NCBI GenBank assembly: GCA_958439725.1
Contig: CAUBWJ010000002.1
Span: 62,001 to 126,000, forward strand
Direction of reading: 5' to 3'
Length of the DNA stretch: 64,000 nt
DNA from: an uncultured Muribaculaceae bacterium
Lineage (GTDB): Bacteria; Bacteroidota; Bacteroidia; Bacteroidales; Muribaculaceae
A model generated the notes under the pieces. That model saw only the letters and a program-made list of their open reading frames with translations, did no database searches and was not told the DNA's origin. How positions within the stretch are numbered: the stretch's first letter is position 1; the number at the start of each line of letters is the position of its first letter. Below are positions 52,384 to 59,237 of the stretch, one piece after another. The translations under genes and the position numbers were made by a program.

Positions 52384-52626
52384 ATGATACAGATAGGAAG
52401 ATATAAGTTCGGCTTTGCGGCACTGTCGATGATAGTGGTATTCATTGTGTTGAGTGTCTGTGCTGTATTTGCAGCGTTCAATCAGGCACGACCGGAATGG
52501 CCTATGCCGTTATGGTACACTATCATTATAAATGAGGGGTTGGTATTGTTGGCTACAGTTGTTTACGGCATATTTGTCCATTTAGCCCTTTCTTTTATAG
52601 AATGGATAAGGAGAAAAAATAAGTAG
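52384..52626 (+). CDS. Hypothetical small two-helix membrane protein
   Basis: An 80-residue protein with two membrane helices (about residues 10-33 and 44-70) and a basic end (WIRRKNK). The ATG at 52384 is used; the GTG one codon upstream is the alternative. The stop is 2 nt before the next gene, so they are probably in one transcript. No family recognised. Confidence 0.55.
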   Translation: MIQIGRYKFGFAALSMIVVFIVLSVCAVFAAFNQARPEWPMPLWYTIIINEGLVLLATVVYGIFVHLALSFIEWIRRKNK

Positions 52627-52628
52627 AC

Positions 52629-53156
52629 ATGGAGATACTTTCAGTGTTGTCAAGGAAAATCAATTTGTCAGACATTCATGAGGTTGTAGCGTTTGTTTCA
52701 GAAAATGAGGAAGAGCTTGCAGCCTTATGGGGAATGATTTATTCCGAAGACCGCATTGTGAGTGTCAACTCGCTGTGGGTTCTGACTCATCTGCCACAAT
52801 CGGGGCAAGCTTTTTTGGAATCGCATCGCGATGAATTGGCTGATATGCTGATGGTGGCAGATGACGTTGCCAAGAAGCGGATGTTGCTTCAACTATTGAG
52901 GGATATGGAGTATAGACAGGAAGATATACGCACAGACCTTTTGGATTATTGTCTGTCGAAAATCAATTCAGAGTGTGAGCCGTATGCCGTAAGGGCATTC
53001 AGTCTTCATCTGGCTTACAAAATGTGCCGTCTATATCCTGAGCTTCTCTCCGAGTTGGAAGAGCATCTTTCAATGCTGAGATTACAAGACGTGTCTGCAG
53101 GGCTTGCAAGCGCCATGCGACAGACAGAAAAGAAGATAAAAAGAGTCAGGTCATGA
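52629..53156 (+). CDS. Hypothetical all-helical protein, HEAT-like, upstream of MmcQ
   Basis: A 175-residue cytosolic protein that looks entirely helical, with repeated paired-helix units such as EELAALWGMIYSEDRIVSVNSL and DVAKKRMLLQLLRDM. That spacing and the acidic/hydrophobic pattern resemble short HEAT/ARM repeats. I do not know a named family with confidence. It overlaps the MmcQ/YjbR gene by 4 nt (ATGA), and the Y-family polymerase follows, so a role linked to DNA handling is possible but inferred from context only. Confidence 0.7.
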   Translation: MEILSVLSRKINLSDIHEVVAFVSENEEELAALWGMIYSEDRIVSVNSLWVLTHLPQSGQAFLESHRDELADMLMVADDVAKKRMLLQLLRDMEYRQEDIRTDLLDYCLSKINSECEPYAVRAFSLHLAYKMCRLYPELLSELEEHLSMLRLQDVSAGLASAMRQTEKKIKRVRS

Positions 53157-53512
53157 ATATCGAGGAGGTTAGAGAGTATGGGCTTTCTTTGCCGCATGCT
53201 ACGGAGAGATGTCCTTTCGGTCCGGATACGCTTACGCTCGAGATAGGCGGCCGAATGTTCTGCCTGACGACGCTCGATGGCCGATGGGATTTTTATAATC
53301 TGAAGATTGATCCGGATTACTCTATGGAACTGCGAGACCGCTTCACAGGAATCCGTCCGGGATTTCATCAGAATAAACGGCACTGGGTGTCGGTGGATTT
53401 TTATGGCGATGTTCCTGACTCCTTACAGCGGGAATTAATATATCATTCCTATTGTCAGGCAGCCTCCAAATTACCCAAGAAAATTCGGAAAGAATTAGGT
53501 TTTGACCATTAA
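53153..53512 (+). CDS. MmcQ/YjbR family protein
   Basis: A 119-residue protein of the MmcQ/YjbR (CyaY-like fold) group. Landmarks: the start NIEEVREYGLSLPHATERCPFGPD, the GGRMFCLTTLDG strand, NLKIDPDYSMELRDRF and GFHQNKRHWVSVDF, then a SYCQAASKLPKKIRKELGF end. The family is thought to bind DNA, from its fold and basic surface, but its activity is not firmly known. Overlaps the preceding gene by 4 nt and lies 2 nt before the polymerase GTG start. Confidence 0.85.
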   Translation: MNIEEVREYGLSLPHATERCPFGPDTLTLEIGGRMFCLTTLDGRWDFYNLKIDPDYSMELRDRFTGIRPGFHQNKRHWVSVDFYGDVPDSLQRELIYHSYCQAASKLPKKIRKELGFDH

Positions 53513-53514
53513 TA

Positions 53515-54999
53515 GTGCAAAAGCGGCAATACATAGCAATTGACCTGAAGTCATTTTATGCTTCAGTGGAGTGTGTGGAAAGGGGATTGGATCCTCTTGA
53601 CACCTGTCTTGTTGTGGCTGACGCTTCGCGAACGGAGAAAACTATATGTCTGGCTGTTTCCCCGGCTCTGAAAGCTTATGGAACCGGTGGCAGGCCACGG
53701 CTTTTTGAAGTGGTACAGAAAGTGCGGGAGGTCAATAGATGCAGAGGGCGGCAGGGCAAGTCGTATTCAAAGACTGTTCTTGACCGGGATCATGAGAAAG
53801 AGGTGGATTTCCTGATTGCGCCCCCGCGAATGGCCCGTTATATAGAATACAGCGACCGGATTTACGGAATTTATCTCCGTTTCGTATCGCCGGACGACCT
53901 GCATATCTACTCCATTGACGAGGTGTTCATGGATGTTACCGAATATCTCCCGAAATATAAGATGAGCGCGCACGAACTGGCTATGACAATAATCCGGACG
54001 GTGCTTAAAGAAACGGGAATAACGGCAACCGCCGGAATAGGGACCAATATGTATCTTTGTAAAATAGCCATGGACATAGTAGCTAAGAAAATGCCGGCAG
54101 ATAAGGATGGAGTCAGAATAGCCGAACTTGATGAAATGAGTTACAGACGAGAGTTATGGGAGCATAAACCACTTACGGATTTCTGGCGTGTGGGCCACGG
54201 CACAGTGGTTAAGCTTGCAGATTACGGAGTCGAAACGATGGGAGATATTGCCAAATGTTCGCTTACCAACAGGGATTTTCTTTATAAATTGTTTGGCGTG
54301 AATGCGGAACTTATCATAGACCATGCATGGGGTTGGGAGCCGGTGACCATAGCTCAGGTTAAGGAGTATAATCCTGAGACCAAAAGCATATGCAACGGTC
54401 AAGTGCTTCATTGTCCTTATACTGCGGAGCAGGCTAAGAATGTGATTCTGGAGATGGCCGATGCGGTTTCTCTTGAACTGCTTGACAAAAAGCTTTTAAC
54501 CGACCAGCTCGTTATTACGGTCGGGTATGATGTGGAGTCATTGAGAAATCCGGATATAACGGCAAGGTATCACGGGAGAATGACCACGGACCATTACGGT
54601 CGAAGGGTGCCTGCCCATTCCCATGGCACAATCAACCTTGACCGTCCCACGTGCGAGGCCGATATACTGATTTCCAAGACAGCTGAGTTATACGACAGGA
54701 TTATCAACCGGGACCTTCTTGTGAGACGTCTCACACTTACAATTAACCGGGTGATGAGAGAAGAAAATGGCCATGGAAGTCCCAGAGCGGTGCAGCTTGA
54801 CCTTTTTTCGGATTACGATGAAATCAAGCGACAGCAAGAACGCGAGATGTCGGCCAGAGAAACAGAACGCAGACGACAGGAAACAGTTCTGAAAATCAAG
54901 AAACTGTTTGGCAAAAACTCCATTCTGAAAGGGCTGAACTATTCCGACGGCGCAACTCAGCGCGACCGCAACCGTCAGATTGGCGGACACAGAGAATAA
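53515..54999 (+). CDS. Y-family DNA polymerase (UmuC/UvrX-like)
   Basis: A 494-residue translesion polymerase starting at GTG. Palm motifs are YIAIDLKSFYASVECVERG at the front (metal-binding Asp in IDLKSFY, steric residue Phe/Tyr) and IYSIDEVFMDVTEYL (catalytic Asp-Glu), followed by a TAGIGTNMYLCKIA segment, a helix-hairpin-helix-like WRVGHGTVVKL, and a little-finger region. Full length and the tail RDRNRQIGGHRE resemble UvrX-type enzymes of Gram-positives and Bacteroidetes. The stop codon TAA is the first three bases of a 362-bp inverted-repeat element, so the true C terminus may have been altered by the insertion by a residue or so. Confidence 0.9.
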   Translation: MQKRQYIAIDLKSFYASVECVERGLDPLDTCLVVADASRTEKTICLAVSPALKAYGTGGRPRLFEVVQKVREVNRCRGRQGKSYSKTVLDRDHEKEVDFLIAPPRMARYIEYSDRIYGIYLRFVSPDDLHIYSIDEVFMDVTEYLPKYKMSAHELAMTIIRTVLKETGITATAGIGTNMYLCKIAMDIVAKKMPADKDGVRIAELDEMSYRRELWEHKPLTDFWRVGHGTVVKLADYGVETMGDIAKCSLTNRDFLYKLFGVNAELIIDHAWGWEPVTIAQVKEYNPETKSICNGQVLHCPYTAEQAKNVILEMADAVSLELLDKKLLTDQLVITVGYDVESLRNPDITARYHGRMTTDHYGRRVPAHSHGTINLDRPTCEADILISKTAELYDRIINRDLLVRRLTLTINRVMREENGHGSPRAVQLDLFSDYDEIKRQQEREMSARETERRRQETVLKIKKLFGKNSILKGLNYSDGATQRDRNRQIGGHRE

Positions 55000-55358
55000 G
55001 AGCTTGTTTAATAATAAATGTTGACGACAGGGTCGCATAGCTTGAGCGGATTTTTGTTCTGCGACGAAGGAGTGTACTTGATGTACACGACTGAGAAGCA
55101 GGACGAAAAGCGGCCAAGATATGCGAATGAAGGACAACATAAACAAGTTCAATCCATCTTCCGTAAGTTTAAAAATTAATGAAATTTCAGATTGATTGTA
55201 AAAGTATTAGTAGGAATTACCTCCCAGCTGTCATTCGCCGGCATCTTTCCGCTTGCTCTTCGGTCGTTATGGAACCCCATAACTTCCTCATCACAAACGA
55301 AAATCTGCTCGACGACTGACAGCCCTGTCGTCAATATTTATTATTAAACAAGCTCTTA
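54997..55358. mobile_element. MITE-like element with 36-bp terminal inverted repeats
   Basis: The ends TAAGAGCTTGTTTAATAATA... (54997-55032) and its inverse (55323-55358) match at 35 of 36 positions. Each half also folds by itself. The left hairpin is 55033-55126 (TCGCATA arms, apex GTGTAC-ttgat-GTACAC), and TAAACAAG near 55144 pairs with CTTGTTTA of the left end. The right hairpin is 55228-55322 (CTGTCA/TGACAG arms, apex GTTATGG-4 nt-CCATAAC). No ORF of note. The polymerase stop lies in the left end. A target duplication is not obvious; TA or TAA could be one. This fills most of the 447-nt gap between the polymerase and the next gene. Confidence 0.75.
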
Positions 55359-55415
55359 ATGTTCTGTAATATTTACTTCACCCGTGAAAGCCTGAACCGT
55401 CATTAAAATATTTAC

Positions 55416-55423
55416 TATATTTG
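55416..55423 (+). promoter_or_regulatory. -7 element of the transglutaminase/LRR gene
   Basis: TATATTTG fits TAnnTTTG, 23 nt before the ATG at 55447. No TTTG at the expected -33. Confidence 0.5.
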
Positions 55424-55446
55424 CTCCAAACCAAAATGAGCAAAAT

Positions 55447-57390
55447 ATGAAATACAAGAAGTTTGCCATAGTGATGGCTGCCGTGGTAGTGGGAACGACG
55501 TCAGGAGTTAACGCAGTGAAGAAAATTAATGTTGACCATCAGGGTACACTCTCTCAGAAAGTAAAGGATGCATCATGGGAAAAAGGCGAGACAGTGAAAA
55601 TTTCTGGGTGTCTCAATTCGGCCGATGTAATTAGATTACGCGAGCTTTGTGGACAAAAATATGATTTTTCCCATACAGAACCAGTAATCACTTCCCTTGA
55701 CCTATCGGAGGTAAGTTTTGCGGAGAACGACACTACTCCTTTCGCACAAAGTCCCACCCGTGCATATCGTCTCCAAGGACGAAATAATCTTCCCGAGTTT
55801 TTCTTGTATAAGACTTCGGTGGAACACCTTTTGCTTCCGGCTAATCTTGATACTGCGAAACGCGCTTCTCTTTCGTATATGCCGGTGCGGGAGTTAAAGT
55901 TCCCGGAACGGTCCTATGTTCATCCTCAGGCTTATGTTCAGGATTCGATGCTGAGGATATTGCAACTTCCAAAAACATCGCAGCTGATTGGGATGAAGAG
56001 CCTGAGTCTTGATTCATTACGTTTTCTCTCCGTGGGAGATGTTGATTATGTGCCGGGAGGGTGTTTCACGGATCTTTCCAATCTTGAAGAGGTTGAATTC
56101 AATGGTCTGATCGGCCATATTGACGGCTATACGTTCACGAATCTTCCGAAACTAAAACGAATATCTTTCAATGGTCCTGTATCCTCGACCGGCGGAAGCA
56201 GATTCGCTTACAATTGTCCGGAGCTTGAAGAAATAAACATAAGGGGAGTGGTGATAGGTCTCGGTCTTACATCAAATCCGGAATGTCCACGGCTTAAGGC
56301 ATACCGGATTGATGGCGCTGTGCTTATGACTGGAGACAGTGCGGTCGCAATGCCCACGCCGCTTAACCGGATTGCCTCTTCGGAGAAAAATATGGCAGGG
56401 TTTAAAAGACTTCTGGAATATCGTTCAGCGATGATGGGGAATCCGGCGGCAGAAAGTTTTCTTCGTAGGATTTCGCGCTATGATTGCGCAGAGATAGCAG
56501 GAATCGCCGATAGTCTGGGCCTTAAATCAGAAGCTGCCCAATTACTTGAACTGTATGAGGCCACAAGAAATCCTGATGAAGGCAAGACGAAGTTGCAAAT
56601 TCTTAAGGAATCTCCTTCCTACCAATCAGACTCTGTTTCATTCGCTTTTCGGTATGCTCCGGCAACCGATAGCATTCTTGTAATGGATCGGAAATATTAT
56701 AATCTGGACAGTATAGCCGGTAATGGATGTGATAGCGTGAGAATAAAAAGGATTACGTACTGGTTGCATGATCTTGTGCGTCACGACGGATCAAGTTCCA
56801 ACCCACAGTGTCGGCTCACCCTTAAGGAAATAGCGGACGTATGTCACAGCGGCAACAGAGGCGTAAACTGTAGGATGATGGCTATAATGCTTTCGGAAGC
56901 ATTTCAGGCAGTGGGTATTCCGGCAAGATATCTTACATGTCAACCTAAGGGCTGGGACGATGACAGCGACTGTCATGTGATATGTGTTGCCTGGGACCGT
57001 GACAATGCCAAATGGGTATGGGCCGACCCTACATTTGCCGCGTTTGTTTTTGATGAGAACGGAATGATGTTACATCCCGGTGAAGTAAGGCAAAGGCTTA
57101 TAGAGGGTAAACCTCTAAGTATTAATCCGGATGCCAACTGGAATCATTCCTCGATGCAGACAATCGAGAACTATCTGTACAATTATATGGCCAAAAATCT
57201 ATATTTCATCGAGGCAGTTGAAAATAATTTCCCCGCGCCGGAGGGGAATGGACGATTATATGGAAATAAATATATATTGCTTTCGCCCAAGAATGCCCCC
57301 AATCCTCCGTCAAGTAATGTATATACCAGTGATGAATTAAGATTCTGGTGCGCTCCTGATATTCAAATGGCAACGTCGGAGGTCAACTGA
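55447..57390 (+). CDS. Exported leucine-rich-repeat protein with transglutaminase-like domain
   Basis: A 647-residue secreted protein with a signal peptide (MKYKKFAIVMAAVVVG..., cut near residue 23, no lipobox Cys). Residues about 60-310 form BspA-type leucine-rich repeats (LTLPA-like units such as LRILQLPKTS, NLEEVEFNGL, KLKRISFNGP). Residues about 380-560 hold a transglutaminase-like fold with the triad Cys475 (RGVNCRMMAIML), His510 (SDCHVICVAWD) and Asp527 (WVWADPTF). It might cleave or cross-link peptide or amide bonds in the periplasm or at the surface. Single gene, own promoter, strong terminator. The substrate is unknown. Confidence 0.85.
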   Translation: MKYKKFAIVMAAVVVGTTSGVNAVKKINVDHQGTLSQKVKDASWEKGETVKISGCLNSADVIRLRELCGQKYDFSHTEPVITSLDLSEVSFAENDTTPFAQSPTRAYRLQGRNNLPEFFLYKTSVEHLLLPANLDTAKRASLSYMPVRELKFPERSYVHPQAYVQDSMLRILQLPKTSQLIGMKSLSLDSLRFLSVGDVDYVPGGCFTDLSNLEEVEFNGLIGHIDGYTFTNLPKLKRISFNGPVSSTGGSRFAYNCPELEEINIRGVVIGLGLTSNPECPRLKAYRIDGAVLMTGDSAVAMPTPLNRIASSEKNMAGFKRLLEYRSAMMGNPAAESFLRRISRYDCAEIAGIADSLGLKSEAAQLLELYEATRNPDEGKTKLQILKESPSYQSDSVSFAFRYAPATDSILVMDRKYYNLDSIAGNGCDSVRIKRITYWLHDLVRHDGSSSNPQCRLTLKEIADVCHSGNRGVNCRMMAIMLSEAFQAVGIPARYLTCQPKGWDDDSDCHVICVAWDRDNAKWVWADPTFAAFVFDENGMMLHPGEVRQRLIEGKPLSINPDANWNHSSMQTIENYLYNYMAKNLYFIEAVENNFPAPEGNGRLYGNKYILLSPKNAPNPPSSNVYTSDELRFWCAPDIQMATSEVN

Positions 57391-57413
57391 GTCCGCCAAA
57401 ACATCTCGTATTG

Positions 57414-57473
57414 CAAATATCCAATAAAAAAGGTCTGCCAAATAAATGACAGACCTTTTTTATTGGATATTTG
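57414..57473 (+). terminator. Terminator after the transglutaminase/LRR gene
   Basis: A perfect inverted repeat of about 24 bp (CAAATATCCAATAAAAAAGG... arms) with a 12-nt loop, starting 24 nt after the stop. It includes A6/T6 tracts, so it works on both strands. The rest of the stretch to 57683 (about 210 nt) holds no gene I can support. Confidence 0.85.
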
Positions 57474-57683
57474 GGGTAAATCCTTAATCCTTAGTCTTCG
57501 ATGGCAGCTTGCGCAGCTATAATTTAGAACTTCATTTCAGAAGGTTTAGAAACACTATCTAAGCAGGGTCTAAGCGGACTTCAAGCCTTATTATCGGGAA
57601 GGAGGATTTATCTTTCGCAACTGAACCGCATTGGAATCGTTAACCTTGCAGTTCAACTACGGTTTCTTATTTCATGGGCTATT

Positions 57684-58121
57684 CTATTTTGATTGTTTAT
57701 ATACTTGGATCAGCTCGTCCTTGTCGGCGAGGTTGTCCCTTAATGTCTGTATCTGTTCGCGCAGAAGAGCATTGCTTTCCTCATAGTGTTTCACATCGCT
57801 TTTCAGTTTCTCGATCTCAGAGAGTATCGCTGCTTCACCAATATTATTATTGGCATCTCCGTTTCCGAGCACCACAGCCGCAAGGTAGGCGTTGACATTT
57901 GTGGGAAACTTGCAGAACAGGGCAAAGAAGTTCATTTCAAGGACTTGGCAAACCTTGTAGAGCTTCTTGGTTTCCATCGTATCGCGCTCAAGAATCCGGT
58001 TGACGTGTTGCTGCTGCACCCCAATCAACTTACCAAATTCTGTTTTAGTCATGTTTAACTCGTCGAGACGTTTTGCAATCTCCCGACCCACATGAACTGA
58101 CTTTAGCTCTACGTTAATCAT
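57684..58121 (-). CDS. XRE-family transcriptional regulator with coiled-coil tail
   Basis: A 145-residue repressor-like protein. Residues 8-65 are a Cro/CI-type helix-turn-helix (KTEFGKLIGVQQQHVNRILE), followed by a short linker and a C-terminal coiled coil (about 97-142, SEIEKLKSDVKHYEESNALL) for oligomerisation. It faces the small genes of the mobile module in a divergent arrangement with repeated sites at its own start codon and before the other promoter, typical of a phage/ICE switch. The leftmost gene of the element-like region. Confidence 0.88.
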   Translation of the reverse strand: MINVELKSVHVGREIAKRLDELNMTKTEFGKLIGVQQQHVNRILERDTMETKKLYKVCQVLEMNFFALFCKFPTNVNAYLAAVVLGNGDANNNIGEAAILSEIEKLKSDVKHYEESNALLREQIQTLRDNLADKDELIQVYKQSK

Positions 58122-58197
58122 TAATCATCAATCCATTAAACTGTTATAGATGCCTAAAACAGTGGTTCAACAATCTGTTTGTTCAAACAATAATCTG

Positions 58198-58205
58198 TAC
58201 ATTTG
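58198..58205 (+). promoter_or_regulatory. -7 element for the rightward small genes of the mobile module
   Basis: TACATTTG fits TAnnTTTG, about 97 nt before the ATG at 58302; TTTG at 58178-58181 lies 16 nt upstream, somewhat close. A GTTTG-TT-CAAAC inverted repeat (58177-58188) overlaps the presumed -33 and could be an operator. Confidence 0.45.
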
Positions 58206-58255
58206 CGTTGATTTTGTAGTTGGTTAACCTTGGCGAGACAGGACTATTGCTGTTG

Positions 58256-58287
58256 CAAAGTTAATCATTAATCCATCAACAAACAAA
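58256..58287 (-). promoter_or_regulatory. Promoter of the XRE regulator gene
   Basis: TAACTTTG on the minus strand (58256-58263) with TTTG (58284-58287) 20 nt upstream, a full Bacteroidetes promoter. The repeat GTTAATCATTAATC at 58260-58273 overlaps the -7, and a second copy at 58113-58126 covers the regulator's start codon; both are candidate operators for autoregulation. Confidence 0.6.
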
Positions 58288-58301
58288 TATTAAGGTTAAA
58301 A

Positions 58302-58492
58302 ATGACAGATAACTTTGTGAAAATCCGCCCTGCAATCATGGCTATGGCTGTTGGTGAAACCATTAGTTCCCGATAGCTAAATTAAAGAGCGTCCGTACAC
58401 AGGCATCGGAAATCGGAGCTATTACCGAACGACGCTATACGACCCGGACCAACCGTGAGGCACGTACTATATCCATCACTCGCGTAGCATAG
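58302..58492 (+). pseudogene. Frameshifted small gene of the mobile module
   Basis: Reading from the ATG at 58302 gives MTDNFVKIRPAIMAMAVGET and then a stop at 58374-58376. Adding one base near 58365-58370 continues into a second in-frame segment FPIAKLKSVRTQASEIGA..., ending in TRVA at 58492, a natural 63-residue product with a DNA-binding-like basic second half (RTNREARTISITRV). Both halves look like one protein of the type often found ahead of such modules in Bacteroides elements. So either a one-base deletion has broken the gene, or the read is wrong, or this is a recoded frame. Its function is not known. Confidence 0.6.
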
Positions 58493-58501
58493 GCAAACAT
58501 T

Positions 58502-58774
58502 ATGGTGTTCCTTCAGTTTACAGACAATCTTGTGCCTTACGACACGTTTCTCAATGACGTGGCAGCAAGAGTCGTCAAGATGATCAAGGCCGGGCGGGAT
58601 GACCCGGAATATGTGAGCCAGCGAAAGGCTTTTGCCATGTTCGGGAAAGCCAATGTAGAACGTTGGCGACGTCAGGGCAAGATACAACCCAGCAAAAGAC
58701 CGGGTAAGGTTGAATACCGTACATCCGAATTGCGTTATCTTCAGAGTATTCAACAGGACTACTTCAGTGAATGA
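58502..58774 (+). CDS. Small DNA-binding-like protein of the mobile module
   Basis: A 90-residue protein. The second half has the helix-turn-helix-like stretch QRKAFAMFGKANVERWRRQGK followed by KRPGKVEYRTSELRYLQ, which looks like a MerR/excisionase-type or phage HTH of the kind often seen in Bacteroides elements. No longer family name can be assigned. It is 9 nt after the frameshifted gene and 6 nt before the next, so all belong to one early operon. Confidence 0.7.
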   Translation: MVFLQFTDNLVPYDTFLNDVAARVVKMIKAGRDDPEYVSQRKAFAMFGKANVERWRRQGKIQPSKRPGKVEYRTSELRYLQSIQQDYFSE

Positions 58775-58780
58775 ATCGGC

Positions 58781-59059
58781 ATGGAGACATTTATAAATGA
58801 CATCAAACACAGGGATGCGAAGCTCCTCTGTGGTTATCTCGAAACACTTTCCTATCAGGAGAGCGTTGAGTTTGTCGATGAGGTTGTCCGGGCCGCCGGA
58901 GTTCACCGTCGCACCTTCTTCAACTGGAAGTATATGTGTTGCCGCATACCCTTGTGGGCAAAGGAGATTATGGAGAATATCGCCGGGAGAACCATCTTCT
59001 CCCCCACAATCTATTTTCAAACCGACTACGACAATGACAGAGTTGCAGCCGAAGTGTAA
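58781..59059 (+). CDS. Small hypothetical protein of the mobile module
   Basis: A 92-residue protein. The stretch AAGVHRRTFFNWKYMCCRIPLWAKEIM resembles a short HTH (RRTFFNWK), in line with DNA or RNA binding, but I cannot assign a family. Its end overlaps the next gene by 26 nt in another frame. Part of the operon leading to the primase. Confidence 0.6.
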   Translation: METFINDIKHRDAKLLCGYLETLSYQESVEFVDEVVRAAGVHRRTFFNWKYMCCRIPLWAKEIMENIAGRTIFSPTIYFQTDYDNDRVAAEV

Positions 59060-59237
59060 TCCGGAGGGGATTTATTGCGTCAAGAGGGCGTGTGCGGAGC
59101 TGGGGGTGTCATTCAAGACCTTTCGCCGTTATCGCGAGATGGGTCTGATTGCTCCTGTCAATCCGCAGAACCGGTACCGTCCCAAATTCTCGGGGCAGTC
59201 CATTATCGACTGCTGGAAACGACTTACGACACTATGA
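59034..59237 (+). CDS. Small excisionase-like HTH protein
   Basis: A 67-residue protein read from the ATG at 59034; longer frames upstream lack support. The sequence CVKRACAELGVSFKTFRRYREMGLI is a winged-helix/MerR-like HTH of the kind found in small excisionases or phage regulators, ending FSGQSIIDCWKRL. It overlaps the preceding gene and its stop overlaps the primase ATG by 4 nt (ATGA), so it is coupled to the primase. Confidence 0.7.
   Translation: MTELQPKCNPEGIYCVKRACAELGVSFKTFRRYREMGLIAPVNPQNRYRPKFSGQSIIDCWKRLTTL

Noticed and set aside
57474..57683. Search for a tRNA or att site in the stretch between the LRR terminator and the XRE gene
   Set aside because: No cloverleaf or direct repeat with the right side could be seen; the stretch is left without a call.
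59075..59233. Longer start for the primase/helicase, 53 residues upstream
   Set aside because: The added residues are the out-of-frame shadow of the 67-residue HTH gene; the zinc finger family starts at the ATG at 59234, which overlaps the previous stop in the usual ATGA way.
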